Shown one piece after another: positions 43,743-55,604 of a stretch of DNA of 64,000 bases. The notes beneath the pieces are model-generated. The model searched no databases and was not told the origin of the DNA. It saw only the letters and a list, made by a program, of their open reading frames with translations. The number at the start of each line of letters is the position of its first letter. Position 1 is the first letter of the stretch. Location: assembly GCF_028583425.1 (NCBI RefSeq), contig NC_072790.1, forward strand, positions 154,746,397 to 154,810,396, written 5' to 3'. Both the position numbers and the translations under genes were made by a program. The DNA is from Eublepharis macularius (lineage: Eukaryota; Chordata; Lepidosauria; Squamata; Eublepharidae).

Positions 43743-44592
43743 ATTACGACTAGAGATGGGCACAAACAGCAATACAAACTAAAAAAAGCCACGAACAGCC
43801 CAATCATCTGTTCATGAACAAGCTGTTCGTGGGGCCCCATTCTAAATGAACAGGTGGTCATTGCAAGCCTCGTTTGTTGCTGTTAGTCAAGCCAGACAAT
43901 CTGGTACCTACAATAAATTCCCTTGGCAACTGGAGGCAGGGACTGCCTGAACTCTGGCTGAACTCCTGCTGTTGCCCTGGAAACCCCAATCTAAGCCCAA
44001 TTTAGCTTGATAGGCAGGTCTTCCTTTCAAATGTGGCGCTCCAAATTTGTTACAAGGAAGCAAAGAGCAGGGGGGAGGGGAGCTCCCAGCTCTGGTTTGG
44101 CAGACAGTGAGGGAGCGACAGTTGCTGTTGGAATTTTGAGAGAGAGACAGGGAGAGTGCATTGAAGCTTGAATTTTCTTTGTGTGTGGTGGGATAGGGAT
44201 CTACTTCTTCAAGTTCCAGGGCTGCTGCCAGGCTCTGGGCCAAGCTATTATTTATTACTGGTACCTTTCCTGCTGCCTGCTCAGGTAAGGTTTCTGGGAG
44301 TGGTGCGGTAGGGATCTACCCTTTCAGGTTCCAGGACTGCTGCCAGGCTCTGGGGCCAAGCTATTATTTATTATTGGTACATTTCTCGGTGCCTGCTCAG
44401 GTAGGGTTTCTGGGAGTGGTGTGGTAGGGATCTTAATGGCTGGAGGAGAGCCTGCTGGCCCCATGAACAACGAACATGTTCGTGAACAGGTCATGTTTGT
44501 CAATGTTCATTGTTTGTTGTTCGTGGATGGCAACGAACAACAAACACCATGTTCATGTTTTTTTTCTGTTCATGCCCATGTCTAATTACGAC
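43743..44592 (+). mobile_element. Non-autonomous hAT-like element with 8-bp TSD
   Basis: The element spans 43751-44584, flanked by ATTACGAC at 43743-43750 and 44585-44592. The ends TAGAGATGGGCAC and GTTCATGCCCATGTCTA are inverted. Its left half is the reverse complement of the right half of 347-1102. Inside, a unit of about 105-110 bp, with GGATCTAC, CCAGGCTCTGG and CCAAGCTATTATTTATTA, is tandemly doubled (about 44210-44430). No transposase. Confidence 0.85.
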
Positions 44593-45953
44593 CCAGGCCA
44601 ACAGAAATCCTATGTAGTCCTCAAATGGTCATGATAGGTCATTAGTAAGACTGAACCAAGCACATGATGTAGCTGCTGTCTTTACTTTTTTGGCAATGTC
44701 ATCTCTAAGCACTGGCTAGAAAAAAATTATTAATGGTGAGAGAGAATCTCTGAGGTGATTTGGAACATACCTGTAGTGTAACAAAGGGATATGTTGTAGC
44801 TATCCTTCAAAAAATGTAAACATACTCTGGTATAAATATTGCATACTAGGATAAATTCACACAAGGGAACAGCCTCATATTTTGGAGCAGATGGTAAGTA
44901 CTGAAAAATTATGAACTGAATTTTCATAATTAATTCAGCAATAAGCAATGGTGTTTTTTAATATAAAACTAGGGAAATATATAAAGTGTATAGTATATAA
45001 GGGAAGCTTAACTGAATTTGCCTGATTTAAAAAAAGAAGAAATTAACACAACTACACAAAGCATCTACTTCTTAGAGAAGGGATTGTGATTTATGTCAAA
45101 GACTTGTATCCCTCCTTTCTACCATTAATCTTGGTTAAGACTGTTGGTGGGGGCAGTGCCATAGGTAAATGTTGCTTTTTAGCAGCAATCCTAAACAGGC
45201 TACTGAGACATGAGTCACATGTTATTCAAAGGAGCTTACTCCCAGGAAAGGCTGGCAGCCCTTGTCTCTCAATTGTGCCTGTCCAATCCTGTAGTTTAGT
45301 CGTTATTCTTCAACTAAGGAGCAGAGTGCATTAAAATTACCTGAAGTATTTAATTCATCAATTTAGGCATCCTTTTTTACTTCACCAAAAGGCTTTCCCC
45401 CCTAAACTTGAAATTGTTTTGCCATTTCCCTGAGTACAGAGTGACAATCCATATGAGTAACAGGCACTTCCTGACATATTCAAAACTGTGAAATATATTT
45501 GAAAATAGATTTTAATTAACATTAGCACTTTCATAATTAGTGCTGGCAACAGGCTTGCAGCAACATGGGAAAATTGTAACTATTTTCAACTTGCTTGTTA
45601 CATTGGCTCATGAATTGTCAATTAGAAAGTTGGTTGAAGTGATTACAGTAATGCTGGCATACCAAAAAGGAGGCTGTGAAAAAATTTAAGGTTCAGTGAA
45701 CCTAAGAGAAAAAGGTTACCCCTCATACATGCCAACAAAAAAAGTACACACGTACAAAGGGAGACTCTGTAAAAGTGGAGAAACATTGAATAAATCCAAC
45801 TGATACCCACACAACTAAAAGCTAAGAATGTAATGAAAATTGCACAAATAGAAAGAACCCATTTTCGTGTGAATGTAAGCAGGAGATCATGAGCATTTAC
45901 TACATACTGTTGCCCAGCCTTGTGTACTTTGTGAATCACCAAGGAAGGCACAC
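44593..45953. other. No gene seen
   Basis: AT-rich intergenic DNA with short frames (for example 45643-45951 -) lacking domains. Confidence 0.45.
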
Positions 45954-46135
45954 AGAGCCAATCAGATGTATTGGCTAGAACCTGGAACCCCCAAGTTCAA
46001 ATCCCCACTCTGCCATGAAACTCATTGGTGAACTTGGCCAGTTGTGCTCTCTGCCTGTTGTTATAAGGGTACAATGTGAGGAAGAGCTGGGATGTTACTG
46101 TGGGATCCTTGGAGGAAGGCTGGAGATTAAAATGT
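45954..46135 (+). repeat. tRNA-headed SINE (family 1), worn
   Basis: GAGCCAATCAGATGTATTGG is followed by CAAGTTCAAATCCCCACTCT (B-box-like) and GCCATGAAACTCATTGGTGA. Confidence 0.7.
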
Positions 46136-46139
46136 ATAG

Positions 46140-46290
46140 ATAGTAGGAGTGCCAACAGGCCTGGGGGGGAAAGTCTTCTCCCTTTAATAGTGGCTTAATG
46201 TGTAGAAATGGGCAGCTGAAGCTTTTCATGGCATGGAAGTAAGTAATGTCACCTGGTGAATAGCATGCCATTAAACCTCTCATAAAAGGG
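46140..46290. repeat. Palindromic repeat (CTTAATG family)
   Basis: CCCTTTAATAGTGGCTTAATG near the left pairs imperfectly with CATTAAACCTCTCATAAAAGGG at the right, and CATGGCATGG lies in the loop. A related inverted copy is at about 47160-47305. Confidence 0.55.
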
Positions 46291-46623
46291 CATGCATTTG
46301 TCCTCCAGGCTTGCTGACAAGCTTAACAGGTAGATTGGATGTAGTCCATGCCTGGCAGGCAATGTGGTCTACCAGGTGCTTAACAATCAACCCATGTTTG
46401 CAATTATAGGCAGGCAGCAAAACCAAGGGATTTACTAATGAGCCTCTAATGGGCTGCCATATATAGCCCACATCTGATTGGTCATAAATAGCATGGGCTT
46501 TGTACCTGATGTACTTTCCTGGCACTCACATGTTAGCAATCCTTAGCAGAGTAAAGATGGTGATAGAATAATTTTTGAGTAGGCCCCTAAAAGTGGTCCT
46601 ACATTCATAGTTAGAAAGCAATG
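46291..46623. other. No gene seen
   Basis: A short frame at 46280-46525 (-) shows no domain. Confidence 0.4.
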
Positions 46624-46686
46624 TAAAATAACATTGGTTGTTGTGGGTTTTCCGGGCTGTATTGCCGTGGTCTTGGCATTGTAGTT

Positions 46687-46727
46687 CCTGACGTTTCGCC
46701 AGCAGCTGTGGCTGGCATCTTCAGAGG
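46687..46727 (-). ncRNA. Hammerhead-ribozyme-like motif, left arm
   Basis: Identical to 6432-6472 across the core when read on the - strand: CTGAAGA, a GCCAGC/GCTGGC stem II, GAAACGTC and AGG pairing with CCT. Confidence 0.72.
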
Positions 46728-46805
46728 TGTAGCACCAAAAGACAGAGATCTCTCAGTGTCACAGTGACCTGTGACACTGAGAGATCTCTGTCTTTTGGTG
46801 CTACA

Positions 46806-46846
46806 CCTCTGAAGATGCCAGCCACAGCTGCTGGCGAAACGTCAGG
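46806..46846 (+). ncRNA. Hammerhead-ribozyme-like motif, right arm
   Basis: The same core on the + strand. CCT/AGG of stem I is kept, but the sequence just 3' is changed by the 19-bp deletion, so the outer part of stem I may be lost. Confidence 0.7.
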
Positions 46847-46989
46847 AGGCAATACAGCCCGGAAAACCCACAACAACCATCGTTCTCTGGCCGTGAAAGC
46901 CTTCGACAATACATAAAATAACATTGTTTTCCTAACTAGGAAAGTGGCTATTCACTCTCTCTTTTTAAAAAAATGATCCAGGCTTCAAA

Positions 46990-48108
46990 GAGGTGCGTTT
47001 TTATCCTATACTATAAAAGGCCTGTTAGAAAGCAGATCAGTAATTGTTGAACAGAGATACATCCATACTACTTTTACTCCATTCACATATTACACCAAGA
47101 GGATTGCTGCAGCATAGACCTGCACAACGTGAAGTTACCAATAGGATTGCCAAGAACCTGGAAAAAAGAGACCCTGATCATTTAATAGAGGCTTAATGAG
47201 ATGTTATTTACCAGGTGATGTTATTTAGCTCCATGCCATGAAAAGCTTCACTTGCCCAGTTCCATGCATTAAGCTTTTATTTAAAGGGACAGGATGCTCC
47301 CCCCCCACCCCATGTTGTTGACTACCCTACAAACATAGTCTAGACCTACAGCAGCCACTAGGGTCACAATCAGGAGTCATTTCATAGAAAAAGAGCTGGA
47401 GGAACTCATTATCATAAGCCACACCCCTTGACATCACCAGAAGTGTGTCATTAGCATGACTGATTTGCATATGCCACACCTATCCTGGCTGTTTTGGACC
47501 CAATCCTGGCCATTCAGGGCCGAAATTGGGCCCAAAATGGCAAAAAGGGGCTGAAAACGGCTGAAAAGGAGCCCAAAATGGTCAGGATCAGGCCACTGCT
47601 GAGTGGGAGAGTGATCCACCACCCATCAGAGGCCTGATCCAGGCCGTTTCAGTCCCAATCCAGGCCAAAACAGGCCCAAAATGGCTGAGAGTCAGGTGGG
47701 TGGGGCCACCTCTCATGTGACCTCTTTGGGGAACTGCCAGAACTGCGTTCCTGCACGTTCCCCCTCAAAATGAGCCCTGGTCATAACAAATACCTTGGTT
47801 TTGCTGACTGTCCAAGGCAGTCAAGGATCTGGTAGGCCACCGTATTTGCTAAGTTGGCTGACTGATTTTGCTTAATGTAGTGGTCCACATTTCACATCTC
47901 ATTGAGAGCCTCATTTGCAATTACCATCAACCAAAAGAACCACATTGTTGACAATCCTATTGGTAACCTCAAGTTGTGCAGGTCATTACTGCAGTAATTC
48001 CCTTGGTGCAATATATGAATGGAGCATATATACTCTGGATGTATCTCTGTTCAACAATGACTAATCTGCTCTCTTTTATAGAATGGGATAAAAATGCACC
48101 ATTTGTCA
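46990..48108. mobile_element. Long-TIR foldback element (about 150-bp arms)
   Basis: The left arm (about 46993-47155) has GGTGCGTTTTTATCC, TTGTTGAACAGAGATACATC and CAATAGGATTGCC. The right arm (about 47943-48106) carries the same words inverted, ending GGATAAAAATGCACC. Several small differences separate the arms. No TSD was found, so the superfamily is open. The centre includes a copy of the CTTAATG palindromic repeat and a nested hAT (47371-47779). No coding sequence. Confidence 0.75.
47363..47787. mobile_element. Short hAT-like element nested in the long-TIR element
   Basis: It spans 47371-47779 with ends CAGGAGTCATTTCATAG and CTCAAAATGAGCCCTG (inverted, imperfect). The 8-bp flanks GTCACAAT and GTCATAAC agree at 6 of 8 positions. 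This is a different hAT-like family from the TAGRGATG group. Confidence 0.6.
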
Positions 48109-48694
48109 TCCCAGTCTATCTCAAAGCCACATAACAGGAAGGGGAAAAAATAATTACATGTCATTTTATCCCTTAAAGTGTTTGTTAGTTACTGACATTT
48201 TGCCTAATCCTCTGGGTGGTATATCATGGCTCATCTAGGGACTAAACTATTTGTAATTCAACTGTCATTTGAGAAGAAATAAAGACATATTTGCGCAGAC
48301 CAAAGCCAGCAACAGATTTCAGCCTGGGCTACCAGCCTATAATCAAAACACCTGAACTGAAAAAGCTGTTTATAAAGGAACTGTATTGCATTATTCACTC
48401 TGTATTTGTACCATTTAGCATTTTAAAGGTTAGCATAATGCTGATAACATACAAGCTTCTGCTGGTTCAGAAAAAATCAATGTGGAGATTGTGGATCATG
48501 ATTTTGCAAAGATTGCACATAGATCTAGTTCACACTGTTGTAAGCAAGATAGTAAAACTGGTCACGGTTTAGCGTTGCCAAACCCTCTCATAATAATAAA
48601 CTAATGACCATTGGCTGATGGTGTGACATCAGTTCCAGGAAAAACCAGAAGTGACATCACACTTCTCTAGGAATTGGCTGAAATGCTATGCTAG
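48109..48694. other. No gene seen
   Basis: The frame at 48291-48572 lacks any domain. A TGTGACATCAG/AAGTGACATCACAC pair near 48625-48662 recalls the CRE-like repeat family but is too short to call. Confidence 0.4.
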
Positions 48695-49600
48695 CTAGAG
48701 TGGACCTTCTGGGCTGCCTTTCTGTGCTGGAACTGAGAGGTACTATTTTGCAATGGTTCCAGTACTATCTGGAAGGTTGGTTTCAGAAAGCAGTTGTGGG
48801 GGACTGCTGCTCAACCCATTGATCCCATAAGGCTCCATCTTGTCTGACTTACTTTTCAACATTTATACTGCTGGTTGAGGTTGTCTGGAAAGTTGGGGTG
48901 GGCTGTCACCAATATTCTGATGACAGTTCTATCTCGTGCTTCCATTGGATTCCGGGGAGACTGTAGAAACCTTGAATCAGTGCCTGGGTTAATCCAGCCC
49001 TGATGGAAATGCTATTGGTAACTGGAAGGCCTGATCTGGGATTTAAGGTATCACCTGTTCTGGATGAGGTTGCACTCTGCTTGAAGGAACAGGTCCATAG
49101 TTTGGGCATGCTCCTGGAGATGGGCCTACTGCACTATAAGCTAGCAGCATCTGAGGCTAGGAGTATCTTTTACCAGATTGTCTATTTAGCAACTGTGGTC
49201 TGTTTTGGGCAGAAAAAGTCTGGCCACTGTGGTGCATGCCCTGGCAATATCTAGCTATGCGCACTATGTAGGGCTGCCCTTGAAAACTGCTTAGAAATTT
49301 TAATTGGGACAGAATGCTGCAACCAGGATGTTGACTGTAGTAGGTCATAGGGACCATATCACTTCAATCTTGGTCCATCTATGCTGCCTTCCAGTTTGTT
49401 TCTGAGCCCAATTCAAGGTGCTGGTGTTGACCTTGAAAGCCCTTGGCTTGGTACCAGCATACCTGAAGGACCACCTGCACCCATATTAATGTACTGGACT
49501 GCTAAGGTTGTTTTCTGAGTCCCTGCTTCAGGTGTCTCCACCTTCTGAGGTTAGGTGGGTGACAATCCTACAGAGAATCATGGAAACAAAACTGTGGATC
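48695..49600 (+). repeat. L2-like LINE RT 3' fragment, decayed
   Basis: It includes the block MEMLLVTGRPDLGFKVSP and ALCLKEQVHSLGMLLE, parallel to the frames at 40788-40973. Worn ENCLEIL and GPYHFNLGPSMLPSS blocks (usual RRDHITPVL and LHWLPV regions) follow. Confidence 0.75.
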
Positions 49601-49803
49601 ACTTAGAGTTGCCAATTCTAACTTGGGAAATTCCTGGAGATTTGGGGGCAGTGCCTAGGGAGTGTAGAGTGTGGGGAGGGAAGGGAGATCAGCAGGGATT
49701 TAATTCCATGGAGTCTACCTTCTGAATCTTCTATTTCCTCCAGGGTAACAGGTCTTTGTTGTTTGAAGATCTGTTGTAATTCCAGGTGAATTGCAGGCCC
49801 CAC
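49600..49803 (+). repeat. Squamate-type dispersed repeat
   Basis: AGAGTTGCCAATTCTAACTT, ATTCCTGGAGATTTGGGGGC, then TCCATGGAGTCTACCTTCTG and TCTGTTGTAATTCCAGGTGA, the full order of the family seen at 33930-34060. Confidence 0.75.
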
Positions 49804-51025
49804 GGCGCTTGGAAAGCCTAGGAATGCCCTCCTCAGAGACGTTCATCTCTCTTTTTCTGCCACTGTCTTCCACCAGCAAGCGAAGACCTTTTTGTTTCAT
49901 CTGGAATTCCCTTAATGATCCCTCCTTCCTGCCCTATTGTTATACAACTGAATTATGTGCTTCTAATATGTATTTTATAATTTGAAATGTGAAGATGACA
50001 GTTTAAGATGCAGATGACACCACATTACTTACAGAAAATAGTGAAGACTTGAAATTATTTCTGATGAAGGAGAAAGTGCCAAAGCAGTATTGCAACTGAA
50101 TATCAAGAAAACAAAAGTAATGACAACTGAGGAATTACACAATTTTAAGGTTGACAATGAAGATATTGCAATTGTTGGAGGCAAGACAACAAGCGCAGAG
50201 TGAGCGGGTGGGGGAGGCAAGGCCACAGGTAGGTGGATGGCAGTAAGACTGAGTATACCCTGCCCAGGCCAAGTGACATGGGGCAACAGGCTAAGTGGAG
50301 GGCACAGTAATGAGGCCTTGCACCCAGCAGGTCATCTCGCCTCAGCCATGCAGTGAGCCTCATAGAGACTGTGCTGAGGCCATCAACTCTACCCCTCGCC
50401 CTAAGCCATGCAAGTGATCTGTTTTGATGCAGAGACATGGGAGGGGGCACACGACCCTGACACAGACACACACACACATTGAGGCAGCATGTGGGGGGTC
50501 AACCAAGAGAGCATACACAACCTGTTCTGAAGGAGGAGGGGGAAGAGGTGGGAGCTAAAACACTTGCATTCTTACCTGTCAGACTGCTTGTCAGCCTCAC
50601 CACCAGGTAATGGCAGTGAGGACTATGAGGGCTACTGGCATGGAGCTAGGCCCTTCCTCTGCTCCTTCCCCACTTGTCAGAGTCCTGGCATCCCCTGCTC
50701 ATACTTCAGGGTCTTGACAACCCCCAACCTGCTTGGTGAAAGCCTGGGCCAAGGACTGGACTCTGATGGACATTGTGCTCTTATGTTAGAGAGAGCTGTG
50801 GCTGTCTCCTCTGTCTCTGTCCTGTGAAACTGTACAGAGGAGGGCCCCCCTCCTGAGCTTATCTGCCTGTCTTCTGAGAAGAACCATTGACACGGATACA
50901 TAACCTTAGAACTCCTGAACTTTCTAAAAGATCCTCTTTGCTCTCATCCTTAGTTGCTTTGCTTTGCTGTTGCTTACATATACACTGTACCTATTGGGGG
51001 ATGGGAAGTGGGAACCTAGACTAGG
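49804..51025. other. No gene seen
   Basis: Several short frames (50145-50477 -, 50564-50827 +) without domains. A short (CA)n run lies near 50464. Confidence 0.45.
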
Positions 51026-52093
51026 CTAGCAACTAGGGATGTGCATTTCGGCTTTCTGAAAGCCGAAAGAAAGCCGAAACAAAAGTGTTTCGGCTTCTTT
51101 CAGGTTAGCCGAAACGTTTCAGGCTAAGCCGAAACGTTTCGGCTAGCCGAAAGAAAAAAAGCCGAAACGTTTTGGCTTTAGGCTTTTTCAATGGGAAAAT
51201 GCCTCCGGCGTCTTCCCGGACGCCTGGGGGAGGCATTTTCCCACCGAATCAGCCCAAAATTGGTGGGGACCTTCCTCTAACCCCTCTCTACAAACCCCCC
51301 AAGTTTCAGACCGATTGGACTTTGGGGGACTATGTTATGGCCCCCCAAAGCAGGTCCCCCTATCCTCCCATAAGAAAGCGAAGGAGCAGCATATTGTTAG
51401 CATGCTGCTGCTCATCTTCTTCATTATTTCCTATGGGGAAAAATGAAGAAGCAGGCTTCCTTTGCCAGGGGTGGCATTTTGCATGCAAAATGCCCCCTTA
51501 CCCTCAGGGGCCCTTCTCCCACCCTTCCTCCCACCCCCCACCAAGGCTCAGCCTGCTCCCACTTGGGGGGGCATTTCATGGCCTCCCCAAGTAGGTGCTC
51601 TCAGCCCCCAAATTCCACCCCCTACAGCCCCACACAAACCCAATTCCCCCCCAGCTGCCACACACAGACCCAAATCCCCACATTAGCCCCTCACAGACCC
51701 AAATCCACCCCAGCAGCCCCACACCCATAACCCCAGGAACAGGCTGGCAAAGGCCAGCCCTCTCCCTTTGTTCCCTATGCTGGGAACTTCTAAACTCTCT
51801 TTCCCTAGGCAATTCTGCACAGCCCAGGGGTGCCACAATGGTGGGCACACTTCTGAGTGCCAGCTGGTCCCTGTGAAAGAGCACCTGAACCACAGACACC
51901 CTCCCTCAAATTCCCCCACCACCTACAGTGATGGCTGGCCAGCCAGCCCCATTGTTCCCTATGATGGGAACCAACTGCACAACAAAGAATAAAACAAGAA
52001 CAACACAAAATAAAGTTTTTAAAAAATTATTTTCTCCCTTCCAAAGTACAAGTAGGCAAAGCATAATGACACATTACACCAGCAGTCCCCCAC

Positions 52094-52640
52094 ACAGAAA
52101 AATAACACAACTCACTTAACATCAGAGAATCACAAAGCACGATTTCTGTCAAAAACACTTTATTTCTTGAACAGCTTTAGGTTACACAGCAGGGGGGAAC
52201 ACCAAAGGGCATGGCAGCACTATCTTACACAAAAATAACACAACTCACTTAACATCAGAGAATCACAAAAGCACAATTCCTGTCAAAAACACTTTATTTC
52301 TTGAACAGCTTTAGGTTACACAGCAGGGGGGGGGACACCAAAGGGCATGGAAGCAGTATCTTACACAAAAATAACACAACTCACTTCACATTAAAGAATC
52401 ACCCCAAAAAATTGCTGTCAAAAGCACTTTATTTCTGTAACTGCTTTAGGTCACACAGTAGGAAGGCACAACAGAGCAGGAAAGCAGTGTACTACACAAA
52501 AATAACACAACTCACTTCACATCAGAGAATCACACAAACACAATTGCTGTCAAAAACGGTGAAGTGGGTTGTATTATTTTTTGTAGTACATTGCTATCAT
52601 GCCCTGTTGTGCCCTCCTACTGTGTAACCTAAAGCTGTTA
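52094..52640. repeat. Tandem array, about 131-137-bp unit
   Basis: Units start AAAAATAACACAACTCACTT at about 52094, 52231, 52367 and 52498, and include ACTTTATTTCTTGAACAGC and TTTAGGTTACACAG. After the fourth unit begins, the sequence turns and reads part of the same unit in reverse (about 52558-52640). Confidence 0.85.
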
Positions 52641-52649
52641 CACAGCTGA

Positions 52650-53135
52650 GAGGACCTACTTGGGGAGGCCATGAAATGGCCCCCCCAAGTGGGAGCAGTC
52701 TGAGCCTTGATGGGGGGTGGGAGGAAGGGTGGGAGAAGGGCCCCAGAGGGTTGGGGGGCATTTTGCATGCAAAATGCCACCCCTGGCAAGACAAGCCTTC
52801 CCCAGCTGTCAGTGGTAGAGATTAGAGCACCTACTTGGGGAGGCCATGAAATGCCCCCCCCCCAAGTGGGAGCAGGCTGAGCCTTGGTGGGGGTGGGAGA
52901 AGGGCCCCAGAGGGTTGGGGGGCATTTTGCATGCAAAATGCCACCCCTGGCAAGACAAGCCTCCCCCAGCTGTCAGTGGTAGAGATGAGAGCAGAGCACC
53001 TACTTGGGGAGGCCATGAAATGCCCCCCCCAAGTGGGAGCAGGCTGAGCCTTGGTGGGGGGTGGGAGGAAGGGTGGGAGAAGGGCCCCTGAGGGTAAGGG
53101 GGCATTTTGCATGCAAAATGCCACCCCTGGCAAAG
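52650..53135 (-). repeat. Tandem array, about 170-bp unit
   Basis: Three units start near 52652, 52826 and 52996 with ACCTACTTGGGGAGGCCATG and run to GGCATTTTGCATGCAAAATG and CAGCTGTCAGTGGTAGAGAT. The last unit merges with the right inverted arm. The left arm has only one unit. Confidence 0.85.
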
Positions 53136-53563
53136 GAAGCCTGCTTCTTCATTTTTCCCCATAGGAAATAATGAAGAAGATGAGCAGCAGCATGCTAACA
53201 ATATGCTGCTCCTTCGCTTTCTTATGGGAGGATAGGGGGACCTGCTTTGGGGGGCCATAACATGGTCCCCCAAAGTCCAATCGGTCTGAAACTTGGGGGG
53301 TTTGTAGAGAGGGGTTAGAGGAAGGTCCCCACCAATTTTGGGCTGATTCGGTGGGAAAATGCCTCCCCCAGACGTCCGGGAAGACGCCGGAGGCATTTTC
53401 CCATTGAAAAAGCCTAAAGCCGAAAGCCGAAAGTAAGCCGAATGCCGAAAGCCGAAACGGCTGGCCGTTTCGGCTTTCGGCTTATACGAAAGAGAATCCT
53501 CTTTCGGCTTTCTGCTTTCGGCTTTAGCCGAAAATTTTTGGCTTGCACACCCCTACTAGCAAC

Positions 53564-55604
53564 TTTGGGGTGGGGGGGAACTGGGCTGTACTTAGAATTC
53601 AATATAGACTTGGGGGCTTGGCGCAGAACTTCATTCCTGGCAATGAACCTGTAATGGATTGCTGAACTAGTAGATTATCAACAAAGCTTTAACTCATGCA
53701 GTTCTGAACTCATGCAGTGAAGTCATTGAGATCTACCTGCCAGAACCTTACACCACTGCCCCCCAGCATATGTCACCTCTGCTGAGAGCAAGCAGCTGGC
53801 CCTTTGCCCCGAGCTCACCTCCCAGCTGCAAAGTGGTCCTGTAGGTAAGTCAGAGAGCCCCCCTTTTTTTTAATGAATTGTTTTATGATATGTTCTAGAA
53901 TGTTTTGTTTTACTGATAGCTGCTTTGGTGGCCCTGATGAGATAGAAACATGGCGTACAAATTTTGCAAATGATGTAAATAAATGAAAAGGCAATATTGC
54001 TCTTGAATAGAAGCACCTTTATATGTTCTCTGTAATAACTACCTGTCAGGGACTAAAGGCTTTTAGTGGCCTGGTTAAAGAAATAGGTTTGTTGTATAAC
54101 TATATTAAGCAACTTAACGTTTAATGAGTTTTGCTAGAATTTGCATTCAGCTAAAAAAATGCAAGTTCCCACCAAATATTGATATTTTCTGGTGACCATA
54201 GCATGTTGTGTACTTTAACATCCAGCCAGCAATTGCTGTGCAGCTTACTGTGGAGTTTCCTGGCTTTCAAGCAATTAAAACCTCGTTTGTACTATGTTGA
54301 AAGGTATTTTTCATAATAGAATATTTTTCCTGATGCTAAAGCAATCAGGTAAAATGCAGGAAAATAGATTTAAAGGGCTTTGCTAAGCACCTAGTACAGG
54401 TGCATGATTTATGCAAATGTGTGAGATTAGACTATTTGCCCATCGTTAGAAAAAATTTCAGAGGGCCTGTAATATCTTTATACAAGCTTCTCTCTGAAAC
54501 AGAGAGCTGAATTGCTACTCCAATAGTCTGAGTTGTCTAATCACTGGAAAACAAAGTGCATAATTTGCTTTAATTCATTACAATTTTCCTTCTCTAAAAA
54601 GGATTTTTATGCAAAGAACACTACTGTTAGCGGTCAGACTTGCCTTCATGATATTAAGAAGGCTTATAAATATGGCAATGCCATAAGCCCAATCTTTGCA
54701 TGTGTTTCAAACACAAAATACTGCCCAAGCAGGCAGAAAAATGGAAGTCAGATTCTGGCTGGGAGACGGAACGTAGCTAGCATGTGAGATGTCTGGTGAG
54801 GCCAGCTTTCAGCCCCATGTTCCGGAGATGTGCAAAGATCCAAAGACAATAGGGTCTTCCCGGAGTTCCTGATTTAATCACCACAACATACCCTACTGAT
54901 CTTCCCTTATCCACTCTCCTATTCTCAAGTGACTCAGGGTTCTTTTAACCTTACCCACCCATACATCGTGGGTCATCAATAATTGCTGATAACTTTAGTT
55001 CCACCCAGGAAGACTTTATCAAACCTTCTCAGTTCTCTGTCTTGCCCCGGAGACAGCTTCCAAGACCTTTGTCTCACACCAGGGACAACCATTCAGTCAC
55101 TGTTTTGGGGCAGAATATGCAATCTTGCCCCAAGGTACATTCCACAGTACAATCGGACTACTCCTTCGCCATAGTTGTGTGCATGCTCTTGGATCCAGCA
55201 TCCACCCTTGGACCTCCATCTGAGCTCTTCTGCATTGATGCACTGGTCACTCAATGCCCTCTCTCCCAGATGCCCTCTCCTGGATGGTAACTATCACCTG
55301 ATCCCTCAAACTCTCCAATTTTCACCACTGCTTTCTACTTAGCTCAGAGTGTTGTTGTGTGTGTTTTTGCGTACTGTTAATTTTTATTATTTTTCAATAC
55401 CCCCACCCCTTTTTGATTGAAACATCTATCCGGTCATTGAAAGAGTTCTGTAGCCGAGACAATCCTCATATACACAGATGGAGATCCTGAAGTTACCTGC
55501 CTCTCGCTGCCTCTCCTTGAACACTAATTCCCCCAACTCACAAGGAGACCTCCGCATAGGGTTACACTCCTAGACATTCAGGAGCTTTTGAGTAGGGCTC
55601 TGTA
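53564..55604. other. No gene seen
   Basis: About 2 kb with short frames (54533-54787, 55042-55290) and no recognised domain. Confidence 0.45.

Larger units (their letters stand above)
46624..46926 (+). mobile_element. PLE-derived head-to-head terminal repeat, 13-bp TSD
   Basis: The insertion at 46637-46913 lies between exact 13-bp copies of TAAAATAACATTG (46624-46636 and 46914-46926). The left arm, 46637-46764, and the right arm, 46769-46877, are inverted copies separated by TGAC; the right arm lacks about 19 bp. A 36-nt tail ending CCTTCGACAATACA follows. Both termini match those of the PLE at 6346-8306 exactly, so this is that element with the whole coding region absent. Each arm has the hammerhead-like core. 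Confidence 0.92.
51026..53563. mobile_element. hAT-like element with roughly 560-bp inverted arms
   Basis: The element spans 51034-53555, with 8-bp flanks CTAGCAAC at 51026-51033 and 53556-53563. The ends TAGGGATGTGCATTTCGG and GGCTTGCACACCCCTA are inverted. Subterminal DNA is packed with GCCGAAA/TTTCGGC words. Arms of about 560 bp (51034-51597 and about 52996-53555) are nearly identical inverted copies, so the same long frame is readable from both ends (51172-51594 + and 52809-53396 -); this is duplication, not a gene. The interior holds two tandem arrays. No transposase is seen. Confidence 0.85.

Noticed and set aside
52094..53135. CRISPR-like array
   Set aside because: Units of 130-170 bp without short constant repeats and unique spacers, in a eukaryotic DNA transposon.
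51172..53396. The same long protein readable from both ends of the 51-kb element
   Set aside because: It is produced by the inverted arms and tandem arrays; low complexity, no domain and no start context.
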